A DNA stretch of 64,000 nucleotides from Halomonas sp. Y3 (GCF_024137965.1 NZ_CP099975.1:558001-622000), one strand, 5' to 3'. Shown: positions 1 through 10,133, counted from the stretch's first letter. Numbers and translations are program-made. Notes: generated by a model not told the origin, from the sequence alone.

Positions 1-421
1 TCAGGTAGAAGTGCCACTTGGGCCAGTCGAGGGTGATGGCGATATCGAAGGCGACCGAAGGCGAGCGCAGCCACCCGATGGAGTACCAGAGCATCACCGC
101 CAGGATCGCCAGGCAGACCAGCTCGGTCAGCCAGTAGCAGGCCCGCTGGGCCGGTGCGGGCAGCAGGCCCACCAGCATGGTCAGGCGCACGTGCTGGTCG
201 TGGTGGATCGCGATGGAGATGGCCAGAAAGGCCATCCAGATCAGGATGTAGACCGCCAGCTCGTTGGCAAAGTAGAGCGGGCTGTTGAGCACATAGCGGG
301 CAAAGACATTGGCGATCAGCACCACGCTGAAGGCGGCAATCAGCAGGCTGCAGAGAAACTGCTCGACCCGGGCCAGCCCGTGGCTGGCCCGGCTCAGCCA
401 GGTATCGTGTCGGGTGTTCAT
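1..421 (-). CDS. TRAP transporter small permease (DctQ family), C-terminus cut by window edge
   Basis: About 140 codons are visible on the minus strand, starting at the ATG ending at 421 (MNTRHDTWLSRASHG). The frame stays open to the window edge, so the stop lies outside. Several hydrophobic segments, including one with YILIWMAFLAISIAIHHDQH, match the four-helix DctQ small subunit, whose E/D-R/H-x-H-Q/V-like region follows the second helix. It lies 63 bp downstream of a dctP gene on the same strand, the normal P-Q-M order, so dctM is expected beyond the edge. Role: inner-membrane subunit of a secondary, binding-protein-dependent carboxylate importer. Substrate is unknown; the divergent mobA suggests an aromatic acid. 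Confidence 0.85.
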   Translation of the reverse strand, partial: MNTRHDTWLSRASHGLARVEQFLCSLLIAAFSVVLIANVFARYVLNSPLYFANELAVYILIWMAFLAISIAIHHDQHVRLTMLVGLLPAPAQRACYWLTELVCLAILAVMLWYSIGWLRSPSVAFDIAITLDWPKWHFYL

Positions 422-445
422 GGGGCTCTCTTCCGGTACGGGCTT

Positions 446-477
446 CCGGTACGGGGCGCCTGGGCGCCTCGTACCGG
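446..477 (-). promoter_or_regulatory. Intercistronic hairpin between dctP and dctQ
   Basis: A near-perfect inverted repeat has arms at 446-460 and 463-477 with one G-T wobble and almost no loop. It fills the gap between the two TRAP genes. A 13-nt direct repeat (CTTCCGGTACGGG) occurs twice in tandem at 430-442 and 443-455. There is no T-tract, so it is more likely an mRNA 3'-end protector or partial attenuator than a full terminator. It would let the binding protein be made in excess over the permease. Confidence 0.5.
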
Positions 478-484
478 TCTAGCC

Positions 485-1495
485 TTATCTGGCGGCGTCA
501 AGCAGCTCGGCGGACTGCTGCTGGAAGGCCTGGATCAGCGGATGGTCGCCGAAGCGCTCCGCGAAAGCCTGGTTGGCCGGGGCGAAGACGCTTTCGGCAT
601 CCTCGAGGATGAAGACATCGATGGCTTCCTGGAGGGTGGCGAGGTTGCGCTGTTCGGCCTCGATCTGCGCTTCGATGCCCCAGGCCAGGGCCTCCTCCAT
701 GGCCTCGTCGATGATCTGGCGCTGCTCGTCGGAGAGGGAGGCTCGGGTCGCCTGGCTCATCACCGAGACGGCGGGGAAGGCCATATGGCTGGTCAGGGTC
801 AGGTGCTCGGCGACCTCGTAGAAGCCGGAGCCTACCAGGGCGTCCAGGTCGATATCCACGCCGTCGAGCATGCGATTCTGCAGCGCCTGGTAGACGTCCG
901 GCAGGCTGATGGGGGTAGGGCGGGCATCCATGGCGCGCCACCAGGTGTTCATGGCGGCGAAGGGGATGATGCGCATGTTCTTGCGGGCGACATCGTCCAC
1001 GCCTTCGACGCGGGTATCGCGCATCAGGATATGGCGCATGCCGGCGAAGGTGTAGCCGAAGGCGTGCAGTCCCTTGCTCTCCAGGTTGGCCAGCATCTCC
1101 CGGGCGGCCTCGGTCTCGGTGGCCTTGGCCGCCTCCTCGACGCTGTCGAACAGGAAGGGGGTGAACCAGCCGACCATGGAGGGTTCGCGCTGGCTGGTCA
1201 GCGCCGCGGTCATGATGCCCATGTCGAGCAGGCCGGTCTCCATCTGGGAGAACATGGCGGACTCGTCACCCAGCTGGCCGGCGGGGAAGAGGGCGATGGT
1301 CAGCTCGCCGTCGCTGCGCTCGGCCACGGCCTCGGCAAACTGCTCGGCGCTCTGGCTCCAGATGTGCTGGGGCGGGGTGATCATCCCCAGGCGCAGCTCC
1401 TTGGCCAAGGCGGGGGCGCTGGCGGCCAGCAGGGAGGCCGAGAGCAGCGTCAGGGCCAGGGGGCGACGAACGGTTTGGCGTGCGGTGGTTGTCAT
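485..1495 (-). CDS. TRAP transporter solute-binding protein (DctP family)
   Basis: 336 aa. The N-terminus is a Sec signal peptide (twin Arg-Arg, then a Leu/Ala-rich core ending APALA before KELRLGMITP). The mature part has the DctP pattern: LRLGMITPPQH near the start, a middle segment AARKNMRI-like hinge, and SLPDVYQALQNRMLDGVD, the conserved substrate-pocket stretch. Periplasmic receptor for the TRAP permease encoded just downstream on the same strand. It is divergent from mobA across a 239-bp gap holding a long inverted repeat, so co-regulation with 3-hydroxybenzoate oxidation is likely. The ligand cannot be read from the sequence. Confidence 0.9.
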   Translation of the reverse strand: MTTTARQTVRRPLALTLLSASLLAASAPALAKELRLGMITPPQHIWSQSAEQFAEAVAERSDGELTIALFPAGQLGDESAMFSQMETGLLDMGIMTAALTSQREPSMVGWFTPFLFDSVEEAAKATETEAAREMLANLESKGLHAFGYTFAGMRHILMRDTRVEGVDDVARKNMRIIPFAAMNTWWRAMDARPTPISLPDVYQALQNRMLDGVDIDLDALVGSGFYEVAEHLTLTSHMAFPAVSVMSQATRASLSDEQRQIIDEAMEEALAWGIEAQIEAEQRNLATLQEAIDVFILEDAESVFAPANQAFAERFGDHPLIQAFQQQSAELLDAAR

Positions 1496-1559
1496 TGTCG
1501 GCTCGCTTGTCGGTGGTCAGGGATCGGCGGACAGAGAGGTGGTCACTTTTTGATCTGTG

Positions 1560-1637
1560 TCAGTATTGTGATCATCACATAGATGATCAATTATCCGAAA
1601 GTCGGGTTGTCCGCCGCGAAACCGATCACAATACTGA
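1560..1637. promoter_or_regulatory. Paired inverted operator-like sites between dctP and mobA
   Basis: TCAGTATTGTGATC (1560-1573) recurs exactly in reverse orientation as GATCACAATACTGA (1624-1637), 50 bp apart. The left copy also overlaps a 13-bp palindrome TGTGATCATCACA (1567-1579). Such paired sites in a divergent gap are typical of a repressor or activator acting on both promoters. No regulator gene adjoins, so the binding protein is unknown. Confidence 0.55.
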
Positions 1638-1734
1638 TGAATATCGGGGTGGCAGATGACTGCCGCCGAAAGCCTCGACCCCCTGATCGACCCCCAACAA
1701 CGATGACCCGTAGCGCACGGGATGGAGCGAAACG

Positions 1735-3624
1735 ATGCAGTACTTCCTCGACGGTTACCGCAGCGGCGACCCGCGAATTCAACCCCTGGCCGAAGGGCGC
1801 AGCGAGGAGCAGGGTCCGCTGCCGGAGGAGGTGGATGTGCTCATCGTCGGCACCGGCCCCGCCGGGCTGCTGCTGGCCGCCCAGCTCTCGACCTTCCCGG
1901 GGATCGTCACCCGCGTAGTGGAGAAGGCCGACGGGCCCCTCGAGGTCGGGCGCGCCGACGGGATCGCCTGCCGCACGGTGGAGATGTTCGAGGCCTTCGG
2001 CCTGGCCGAGCGGATGACCACCGAGGCCTACTGGGTCAACGAGACCCATTTCTGGGGCCCGGCCCCCGGCGACAAGTCGCGGATCGCCCGGCTCGGCCGC
2101 GTGCAGGACGTGCGCGACGGCCTCTCCGAGTTCCCCCATGTGATCGTCAACCAGGCTCGCCTGCTCGACTTCCTGCTGGAGTACATGCACAACTCCCCGA
2201 GCCGCCTGAAGGTCGACTACGGCCATGAGACCCTCAGGGTGGAGGTGCCCGAGGCCCCCGGCGAGCGTGTCACCGTGACCCTCAACACCGCAGAGGGCGA
2301 GAAGACGGTGCGTGCGAAGTACGTGGTCGGCTGCGACGGCGCCCACAGCGTGGTGCGCGACTCCATCGGCCGGGTGCCCCAGGGCCACGGCGAGGACAAG
2401 GCGTGGGGCGTGATGGATGTCCTGGCGGTGACCGACTTCCCGGACATCCGCTTCAAGTGCACCATCCAGTCCGCCGAGGCGGGCAATATCCTGCTGATCC
2501 CCCGCGAGGGCGGCTACATGGTCCGGCTCTACGTCGACATGGGCAACATCGCCCCTGACGCCTGGCTGACCAAGGAGGAGGTGCTGGCCAAGGCCCAGGC
2601 GGTGCTGGCCCCCTACACCTTCGAGGCGAAGGAGGTCGCCTGGTTCTCCGTCTATCGGGTCGGCCACCGGGTCACCGACAAGTTCGACGACGTCGACGAC
2701 GACCAGATGGCGAGCCGCACGCCGCGGGTCTTTATCGCCGGCGACGCCTGCCACACCCATACCGCCAAGGCCGGCCAGGGCATGAACGTGTCGATGCAGG
2801 ACACCTTCAACCTGGGCTGGAAGCTGATCTCGGTACTCGAGGGACGCAGCCCGGCCAGCCTCTTGCACACCTACAACGCCGAGCGTCACGTCATCGCGGA
2901 AAACCTGATTGAGATGGATACCCGCTGGTCACGGGCGATCGGTGCCGCCCAGGACGCCGACGATCCCGAGGCCGCCATGAAGGGGCTGGCCGAGGTGCAG
3001 CGCCAGTTCGTCACCAACAGCGAGTTCACCGCCGGGTTCGCCACCCACTACACGCCGGCCCTGCTCACCGGTGACGACAGCCACCTGGCCCTGGCCACCG
3101 GCTTCCCGCCCGGGCGCCGCTTCCATTCGGCCGAGGTGATCCGGCTCGGCGATGCCAAGCAGATCCACCTGGGCCACGTCCATCGCGCCGACGGCCGCTG
3201 GCGGCTCTACGCCTTCGCGGACATGGTCGACCCGAGAAGCCCGGGCTCGCGCTTCAACCAGCTGATGGACTTCCTGGCCAGCGACGCCTCGCCGATCCGC
3301 CGCTTCACCCCGAAGGGAGCCGATCCGGACGCGGTCTTCGATGTCCACGGCATCATCCAGCAGTCTCACCTCGAGGTGGACTGGGCCGACATGCACGACG
3401 TCCTCAAGCCCCACAAGGGCCCCCTCGGGCTCCAGGACTACCAGAAGGTCCATGCGCCGGTGCTGGGCACCGACCGGGACATCTTCGACCTGCGCGGCAT
3501 CGACCGTGGCGCCGGCGCCCTGGTGGTGGTGCGACCCGACCAGTACGTCTCCCTGGTGCTGCCGCTGGACGGCTTCGAGGCGCTTTCCGAGTTCTTCTCC
3601 CGCTTTATGGTCGAGGCCGACTGA
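1735..3624 (+). CDS. mobA: 3-hydroxybenzoate 4-monooxygenase (phenol-hydroxylase-type FAD monooxygenase)
   Basis: 629 aa, close to the 639 aa of Comamonas MobA, which it follows from the first residues (MQ-x-x-L-x-G-x-R-x-G-x-P) to the end (DIFELRGIDR-like, then ALVVVRPDQYV). FAD fold: GTGPAGLLLAA near residue 39, the DG motif VVGCDGAHS near 197-205, and the GD motif IAGDACHTHTAKAGQGMN near 334-351. The C-terminal part is the thioredoxin-like domain of phenol 2-monooxygenases. Predicted reaction: 3-hydroxybenzoate + NADPH + O2 to protocatechuate. Start chosen at the ATG with GGAG at 1724-1727. Monocistronic, with its own terminator. Phenol 2-monooxygenase is the alternative, but the MobA-like N-terminus makes it less likely. 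Confidence 0.85.
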   Translation: MQYFLDGYRSGDPRIQPLAEGRSEEQGPLPEEVDVLIVGTGPAGLLLAAQLSTFPGIVTRVVEKADGPLEVGRADGIACRTVEMFEAFGLAERMTTEAYWVNETHFWGPAPGDKSRIARLGRVQDVRDGLSEFPHVIVNQARLLDFLLEYMHNSPSRLKVDYGHETLRVEVPEAPGERVTVTLNTAEGEKTVRAKYVVGCDGAHSVVRDSIGRVPQGHGEDKAWGVMDVLAVTDFPDIRFKCTIQSAEAGNILLIPREGGYMVRLYVDMGNIAPDAWLTKEEVLAKAQAVLAPYTFEAKEVAWFSVYRVGHRVTDKFDDVDDDQMASRTPRVFIAGDACHTHTAKAGQGMNVSMQDTFNLGWKLISVLEGRSPASLLHTYNAERHVIAENLIEMDTRWSRAIGAAQDADDPEAAMKGLAEVQRQFVTNSEFTAGFATHYTPALLTGDDSHLALATGFPPGRRFHSAEVIRLGDAKQIHLGHVHRADGRWRLYAFADMVDPRSPGSRFNQLMDFLASDASPIRRFTPKGADPDAVFDVHGIIQQSHLEVDWADMHDVLKPHKGPLGLQDYQKVHAPVLGTDRDIFDLRGIDRGAGALVVVRPDQYVSLVLPLDGFEALSEFFSRFMVEAD

Positions 3625-3667
3625 GCCGCGGGGCGACAGCGCCGCCTGGTGGTCTGGCTGTCAGCCT

Positions 3668-3697
3668 GGAGCACGCCCCGCGTGCTCCGGGCTTTTT
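3668..3697 (+). terminator. Rho-independent terminator of mobA
   Basis: GGAGCACGC (3668-3676), loop CCC, GCGTGCTCC (3680-3688), then GGGC and five T (3693-3697). Perfect 9-bp stem shortly after the mobA stop. Confidence 0.85.
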
Positions 3698-3851
3698 CAT
3701 GTCATCAGCGGAAAAGATGCGAATAGTCCAGTTTGTTGATCGCTTTGTCCTGGTCGGAAGCGATGGAGTGCCGCTTAGCTCAGGCACGCAATCCCCTTCG
3801 CTATAGACGAATGTCCATTGTTCAGGCCTGCGGGAGTGGGGTAGCTTTGCG

Positions 3852-3871
3852 GAATATCCGAACTGATATTC
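3852..3871 (+). promoter_or_regulatory. Operator-like inverted repeat upstream of the second TRAP operon
   Basis: GAATATC (3852-3858) and GATATTC (3865-3871) form a perfect inverted repeat with 6-nt spacing, 50 bp upstream of dctP. The surrounding 3700-3922 is AT-richer than the coding DNA and also holds GTCCATT twice (3809 and 3892 area). Probable promoter/operator region; the regulator is unknown. Confidence 0.35.
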
Positions 3872-3922
3872 GGATGCCGAACATATGATAAGTCCATTAT
3901 AACGACACCCCGGAGGCACCCC

Positions 3923-4957
3923 ATGAACCGCACCCTGACTCGCTGCCTGCTCGCCGCTTCCATTGCGGGCCTTGCCGCGGCCTCTACCGCCCAGGCGTCC
4001 ACCACCCTGCGCATGTCCCACTTCTGGCCCGACGGCTCCGGCATCAACCAGGAGATCTTCCAGGCCTGGGCCGAGACCATCGAGGAGCAGTCCGGTGGCG
4101 AGCTGCGCGTCGAGAACTTCCCCTCCCAGACCCTGACCCGCGCCGATCAGGCCTATCAGGGCGCAGTCAACGGCATCTCCGACATCGCCATCACCGCCCA
4201 GGGCTATACCGCCGGGCGCTTCCCGCTCTCCCAGATCGTCGAGCTGCCCGGGGTCTCCGATACCGCCAGCCAGGGCGCCTGCATCCTCCAGAGCCTCTAT
4301 GACGATGGCCACATCGCCGGCGAGTACGACGATACCCGGGTGCTGTTCATGTTCACCACCGGCCCCGGCTACCTGCACACCGCGGATCACGACATCCAGT
4401 CGCCGGACGACCTTGCGGGCCTGCGCATCCGTCGCCCCACCGCGGTGGCCGGCGAGATGCTTGAGCGTCTCGGCGCCCAGCCGGTGGGCATGCCGGCCCC
4501 GGACATCTACACCTCCCTGCAGCGCGGCGTGATCGACGGCCTGAGCTTTCCCTGGGAGGGCATGAAGGTCTTCCGCTTGAACGAGCTGGCCAACTACCAC
4601 ACCCAGGTGCCCTTCTACTCGCTGATCTTCGTGGCCACCATGAGCCAGCGCAGCTTCGACCGCCTGAGCCCCGAGCAGCAGGCGGTGATCGAGGCCAACA
4701 GCGGCATGGCCTGGAGCGAGGTGGCGGGTCGGGTCTTCGATGGCCTGGACGAGGCCGGCAAGCAGGAGGCCGAGGAGGCGGGGCACCACATCCGCGTGAT
4801 CGACAGCCCCCTGGAGCACGATGACTGGGCCGGCCCCCTCAAGGAGGGCATCGAGAACTACCTGAGCGAGCTCGAGGGGCGCGGCCTGGATAACGCCCGC
4901 GAGGTCTACGAGGCGGCCATGGCGGCGCGCGACGCCTGCCCGGTCGACCAGAGCTGA
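3923..4957 (+). CDS. TRAP transporter solute-binding protein (DctP family)
   Basis: 344 aa with a Sec signal peptide (MNRTLTRCLLAASIAGLAAA, cleavage after AQA). Mature start STTLRMSHFWPDGSG fits DctP proteins. LRIRRPTAVAGEMLERLGAQ and the PDIYTSLQRGVIDGLSFPWE stretch are the conserved core of the family; the Arg there contacts the ligand carboxylate in solved DctP proteins. SD GGAGG sits 7 nt before the ATG. First gene of a complete dctPQM operon next to pobR-pobA, so a hydroxybenzoate or another aromatic/carboxylic acid is the likely cargo (inference). It differs clearly from the dctP at 485-1495. Confidence 0.9.
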   Translation: MNRTLTRCLLAASIAGLAAASTAQASTTLRMSHFWPDGSGINQEIFQAWAETIEEQSGGELRVENFPSQTLTRADQAYQGAVNGISDIAITAQGYTAGRFPLSQIVELPGVSDTASQGACILQSLYDDGHIAGEYDDTRVLFMFTTGPGYLHTADHDIQSPDDLAGLRIRRPTAVAGEMLERLGAQPVGMPAPDIYTSLQRGVIDGLSFPWEGMKVFRLNELANYHTQVPFYSLIFVATMSQRSFDRLSPEQQAVIEANSGMAWSEVAGRVFDGLDEAGKQEAEEAGHHIRVIDSPLEHDDWAGPLKEGIENYLSELEGRGLDNAREVYEAAMAARDACPVDQS

Positions 4958-4971
4958 GCGAGAGCGATTCC

Positions 4972-5496
4972 ATGCAAGCCTTGTCGTTCGTGAGCCGCCA
5001 GCTGGCACGCCTGTGCCTGCTGGTGGCGGGGCTGGCGCTGCTGGCCATGATGGGCGTGACCATCGCCGATGTGCTGCTGCGCCTGACCTTCCGCCTCTCC
5101 GGGGGCGCCCTCAACTGGAGCGTGGTGGGCAGCGTCGAGCTGGTGCGCTATCTGCTGATGTTCTCCCTGCTGGCGGCCATGGCCGCCAGCGTCGAGCGTT
5201 CCCAGGTGGTGGTGGAGGCCTTCAGCCACGGCCTCTCCCCGGTGCTCAAGGAGCGCCTGGGCGGCCTCTTCCTGCTCGGGTTCGTGGTGCTGGGGGCGGT
5301 GATGGCCGTCGGTCTCTGGCAGGAGGCGGGCGTGGCCGCCATGCGCGGCCAGGTCACCCAGGACCTGCGCCTGCCTATGGCCCCCATCTATCAGTTCGGG
5401 GCCCTGCTCTGCGCTCTGCTGGCGCTGCGCAGCCTGCTGCACGCCCTGCTGGGCACTTTCTTCGCCACCGATGGGGGAGGTGTCCATCATGAGTAG
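4972..5496 (+). CDS. TRAP transporter small permease (DctQ)
   Basis: 174 aa, four predicted membrane helices. The second ends in VRYLLMFSLLAAMAASVERSQ, the usual DctQ conserved region. It starts 14 bp after dctP and overlaps the dctM start by 8 bp, so the three genes are translated as a unit. It pairs with DctM to form the inner-membrane part of the Na+-driven importer. The ribosome-binding site (GAGCGAGAGCG) is weak, in line with lower expression than the binding protein. Confidence 0.85.
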   Translation: MQALSFVSRQLARLCLLVAGLALLAMMGVTIADVLLRLTFRLSGGALNWSVVGSVELVRYLLMFSLLAAMAASVERSQVVVEAFSHGLSPVLKERLGGLFLLGFVVLGAVMAVGLWQEAGVAAMRGQVTQDLRLPMAPIYQFGALLCALLALRSLLHALLGTFFATDGGGVHHE

Positions 5497-6775
5497 TGAG
5501 ATGATTGGCGGCATCGGCCTGATCGGGCTGCTGCTGCTGCTGGTGCTGCGCGTGCCGGTGGCCCTGGCCATGCTGATCGTCGGGGTGGTGGGCTTCGCCC
5601 AGGTGATCTCCTGGGGCGCCGCCCTCTCCATGGTCAAGTCGGTGCCGGTGGACGTGCTCTCCAGCTACAGCTTCAGTGCCATTCCCATGTTCATCTTCAT
5701 AGGGGTGCTGGCGGCCCACTCCGGGATGGCCGGCATGCTGTTCAACTCCACTCGCACCATCTGTGGCGGCTGGAAGGGGGGCATGGCCATCGCCACCGTG
5801 GGCTCCTGCGGCGTCTTCTCGGCGATCTCCGGCTCGTCGCTGGCCACCGCCAGCACCATGACCCGGGTGGCACTGCCCGAGATGGAGAAGCACGGCTACA
5901 AGCGCTCCCTGGCCACCGGCACCCTGGCCGCCGGCGGCACCCTGGGGATCATGATCCCGCCCAGCATCGCCCTGCTGATCTATGCGGTGATCACCGAGCA
6001 GTCGGTGGGTGACATGTTCGCGGCGGGGATCATTCCCGGCCTGATGGGGCTGCTCTTCTATGCCCTGACGGTAAGCGTGGTGATGCGGATCTGGCCCGAC
6101 ATGGCGGTGCCGGGGGAGCCCACTTCTCTGGGCGAGAAGCTGCGCTCCCTGTCGGGGCTGCTGCCCTTCTTCACGGTCTTCGTGATCATCATCGCCGGGA
6201 TCTACCAGGGGATGTTTACCCCCACCGAGGGGGCCAGCGTAGGGGCCTTTGCCACCCTGCTCTATGCCCTCTACAAGGGCATGCGCCTGAAGGGGCTGTG
6301 GCAGAGCGTCCAGGAGACCCTGGCGCTCTCGGCGGTGGTCTTCTTCATGCTGGTGGGGGCCGAGACCCTGGGCTACTTCATCTCGGTGTCCCGGATCTCC
6401 TTCACCATCAGTGCCTTCCTGGGCGGCCTGGATGTGCCGACCATGGTGATCCTGCTGCTGATCCTGCTGATGTACTTCGTGCTCGGCATGTTCATGGACT
6501 CCATCGCCATGCTGGTGATCACGGTGCCGGTGGTCTTTCCCATCATCACCATGCTGGGCATCGATCCGATCTGGTTCGGCATCCTCACCGTGCTGACCGT
6601 GGAGCTGGGGCTGGTGACGCCACCGGTGGGGATGAACGTCTTCGTGATCAAGGCCATGGCGCCCCACGTGACGCTGGGCGAGATCTACCGGGGGGTGACG
6701 CCCTTCATCGTCGCCGACCTGCTGAGGCTGGTGCTGCTGATCGCCTTCCCCGTCCTGACCCTCTGGATGCTCTAG
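5489..6775 (+). CDS. TRAP transporter large permease (DctM)
   Basis: 428 aa, about 12 hydrophobic segments. Family signatures include AAHSGMAG in the first third, ISGSSLATASTMTRVALPEM and the inverted-repeat loop GILTVELGLVTPPVGMNVFVIK-type region near the C-terminus (quoted in part). Start set at ATG 5489 because GGGGGAGG (5473-5480) lies 8 nt upstream; an in-frame ATG at 5471 would put the SD inside the gene. It is the transport subunit carrying the Na+ and substrate sites and ends the operon at a strong bidirectional terminator. Confidence 0.9.
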   Translation: MSSEMIGGIGLIGLLLLLVLRVPVALAMLIVGVVGFAQVISWGAALSMVKSVPVDVLSSYSFSAIPMFIFIGVLAAHSGMAGMLFNSTRTICGGWKGGMAIATVGSCGVFSAISGSSLATASTMTRVALPEMEKHGYKRSLATGTLAAGGTLGIMIPPSIALLIYAVITEQSVGDMFAAGIIPGLMGLLFYALTVSVVMRIWPDMAVPGEPTSLGEKLRSLSGLLPFFTVFVIIIAGIYQGMFTPTEGASVGAFATLLYALYKGMRLKGLWQSVQETLALSAVVFFMLVGAETLGYFISVSRISFTISAFLGGLDVPTMVILLLILLMYFVLGMFMDSIAMLVITVPVVFPIITMLGIDPIWFGILTVLTVELGLVTPPVGMNVFVIKAMAPHVTLGEIYRGVTPFIVADLLRLVLLIAFPVLTLWML

Positions 6776-6798
6776 CCGCCCAGTGGGTTGCGCTACAA

Positions 6799-6831
6799 GC
6801 AGAAGGCCCTGCCAGGTGCAGGGCCTTCTGC
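6799..6831. terminator. Bidirectional terminator between dctM and pobR
   Basis: GCAGAAGGCCCTGC (6799-6812), loop CAGGT, GCAGGGCCTTCTGC (6818-6831): a perfect 14-bp stem between two convergent genes. No long T-run on either side, but the stem strength and position support termination. Confidence 0.7.
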
Positions 6832-6851
6832 CATCCTGGAGACGCCCCCGG

Positions 6852-7775
6852 TCAGCCCGTCTGGCCGGGGGCGTCCTGTTTGTGGGGCTCCCCCGACTGC
6901 TGGCGCAGCCGAAATTCCCGCGGCGAGAGCCCGGTATGGCGCTTGAAGAAGCGGGTGAAGTAGGCGGGCTCCGAGAAACCCAGGGAGTCGGAGACCTGGC
7001 TGACGGTCATGTTGGTATAGGTGAGCTGGCGCTTGGCCTCCAGCAGCAGGCGTTCGTGCAGCAGCTGCAGGGCGCTGCGATCGGCCAGGCGGCGGCACAG
7101 GGTGTTGAGGTGGGCGCTGCTCATGCCCAGCTGGGCGGCAAACTGTTCGACGCTGGGCTGGCGGCGAAACTGGGCCTCGATCAGCGCCTGGTAGTTGACC
7201 AGGTGCTGATGCCCTCGCTCCTGAGGGCGGTGGCTGCCTCGGGCGCCACGCCCGGCGCTCTCCTGGAGGCGTGACAGTGCTACCACCAGCGCCTGGATCA
7301 GCGCCTCCAGCATCCGCGCCCGCCCGGGAGCCGGATGGCGATACTCCTCATCGATCTGTGCCACCAGGGTGGCGATGCGCCGCGCGCTGTCGGGCTGCGT
7401 CAGCCGGTGGGAGGCGGCCTGCTGCAGCAGGCCGCCCGAGGAGGCCTGGGCCAGGTGCTCAACCAGGGGCAGCGCCAGGGTGATGATGTGCCCCTCTACG
7501 GTCGGCGAGAAGCGGAAGCCGTGGATACTCATGCTCGGCACCACGATGACCAGAGGGCCCTGCAGCGGCTGATGGCTCCCCTCCAGCTCGAGCTCCACCT
7601 GGCCTCGGGCAATGTGCAGCAGGTGGACCAGGTCGGCATGGCGATGGGGGCGGATGTGCCAGTCGTGCAGCGCGCTGCGCTCCGGGATCGACTCGCAGTG
7701 GAGCAGGTCGGGAGTGGGCCAGTGGTGAGTTTCACCGTAGAGCTTGAAGACCGGAATGGTGGGTGCCGTGCTCAT
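6852..7775 (-). CDS. pobR: AraC-family activator, PobR type
   Basis: 307 aa. The N-terminal half is a cupin-like sensor (HWHIRPHRHADLVHLLHI-like metal-free cupin motif near residues 38-55). The C-terminal ~100 residues hold two helix-turn-helices with the AraC signature VSQVSDSLGFSEPAYFTRFF followed by KRHTGLSPREFR. Divergent from pobA with a 159-bp shared promoter region, which is the standard arrangement for the pseudomonad AraC-type PobR, a 4-hydroxybenzoate-responsive activator. SD GGGAGG is a few bases before the ATG. Substrate specificity is inferred from the neighbour. Confidence 0.85.
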   Translation of the reverse strand: MSTAPTIPVFKLYGETHHWPTPDLLHCESIPERSALHDWHIRPHRHADLVHLLHIARGQVELELEGSHQPLQGPLVIVVPSMSIHGFRFSPTVEGHIITLALPLVEHLAQASSGGLLQQAASHRLTQPDSARRIATLVAQIDEEYRHPAPGRARMLEALIQALVVALSRLQESAGRGARGSHRPQERGHQHLVNYQALIEAQFRRQPSVEQFAAQLGMSSAHLNTLCRRLADRSALQLLHERLLLEAKRQLTYTNMTVSQVSDSLGFSEPAYFTRFFKRHTGLSPREFRLRQQSGEPHKQDAPGQTG

Positions 7776-7839
7776 GGATCCTCCCTTGCGCTACGACCAA
7801 GGTCGAACGGTAATGTGTCAAAAGTCCAGGTGATGGATC

Positions 7840-9119
<1,280 letters not shown>

Positions 9120-9144
9120 GTTTCGCCTGCCTCGATCTCGATAG

Positions 9145-9176
9145 CCCGGGCCCGCCGACAGGCGGGCCCGGGTTTC
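9145..9176 (+). terminator. Terminator of pobA
   Basis: CCCGGGCCCGCC (9145-9156), loop GACA, GGCGGGCCCGGG (9161-9172), then TTTC. Perfect 12-bp GC stem; may also serve the convergent LysR gene. Confidence 0.8.
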
Positions 9177-9230
9177 GGCGTGTCCGGCGTTGCGCCAGTC
9201 AGCCGCCGTGGCGCTGTGATGGCACCGGCG

Positions 9231-10133
9231 TCAGGGGTAGCGTCCGCTGCGGCGGTTCTCCACCAGCACCTCGAGGATGGCGTTGGCCTCCTGCATGATC
9301 GGGGAGGGCTTCTCGCCGCGGCGGCGGCTGCAGATCACCGGGGAGGTGAGCGAGCGGTCCGCCAGGTAGATGTAGCTGATGCCGTCGCGGCGCAGCCGGC
9401 GCACCTGCTCGGGTACCAGGGTGATGCCGATCTCCGAGGCCACCAGGCTCAGCGCCGTCTGCAGCTCGTTGGCCTCCTGCACCACCTCCACCTTTAGCCC
9501 CTGGCGGCGGAACATGCCCAGCATGATATCGGCCATGCTGGGGCGCGGCTTGGCGGGAAAGAGGATCAGCGGATAGCGGGCCAGCTCGGCCAGGGTCGGC
9601 GTGGTGCCCTCCAGGGGGTGGCCCGCGGGCACCGCGGCCATGATCGGCTCGTCGAACAGCACCTCCTGCTCCACCTCCGGGTCGTCGATTCTCAGCCGCC
9701 CGAAGCCCATGTCGATGCGCCCCGCCTTGAGGGCCTGCACCTGCTGCACCGTGGTCAGCTCGGCCAGGGCCAGCTCGACATTATCCTTTTGTCGTAAATC
9801 GCGCACCAGCAGCGGCAGCTGCCCGTAGAACACCGATGCCACGAAGCCGATGCCGAACATGACGCGCTTGCTGCGGGCCATGCGGCGGGTGGACTCCAGG
9901 GTGGCATCCACCTTCTCCAGGATCTGCAGGGCATGCTGCTGGAAGAACTTGCCGGTGGCCGTCAGCCGCAGGCCGCGCGGTCCCCGCGCGAACAGCTCGG
10001 CCCCCACTTCCTGTTCCAACTGCTTGATCTGCCTGGATAAAGGCGGCTGAGACATGTGCAGCCGCTCGGCCGCACTGGTGAAGTTGAGCTCCTCCGCGAC
10101 CACACAGAAGTACCTCAGATGGCGCAGTTCCAT
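9231..10133 (-). CDS. catR: LysR-type regulator of the cat/ben genes (CatR/CatM/BenM type)
   Basis: 300 aa. Starts MELRHLRYFCVVAEELNFTS with the winged HTH over residues 1-60 (AAERLHMSQPPLSRQIKQLE), typical of the BenM/CatM/CatR branch, followed by the periplasmic-binding-like inducer domain. Divergent from catB. The start at 10133 is chosen because homologues begin MELRHLRYF; an upstream in-frame ATG would run across the operator. An ATAC-N7-GTAT box begins 2 bp before its own start codon, the motif bound by BenM and CatM, so it should control itself and the catB operon in response to cis,cis-muconate (and perhaps benzoate). No second copy accompanies the duplicated catA-benAB block, so it may run both. 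Confidence 0.9.
   Translation of the reverse strand: MELRHLRYFCVVAEELNFTSAAERLHMSQPPLSRQIKQLEQEVGAELFARGPRGLRLTATGKFFQQHALQILEKVDATLESTRRMARSKRVMFGIGFVASVFYGQLPLLVRDLRQKDNVELALAELTTVQQVQALKAGRIDMGFGRLRIDDPEVEQEVLFDEPIMAAVPAGHPLEGTTPTLAELARYPLILFPAKPRPSMADIMLGMFRRQGLKVEVVQEANELQTALSLVASEIGITLVPEQVRRLRRDGISYIYLADRSLTSPVICSRRRGEKPSPIMQEANAILEVLVENRRSGRYP

Noticed and set aside
11..1582. A 523-codon plus-strand frame across the dctQ-dctP region.
   Set aside because: Antisense shadow of two clear TRAP genes; low-complexity composition and no domain.
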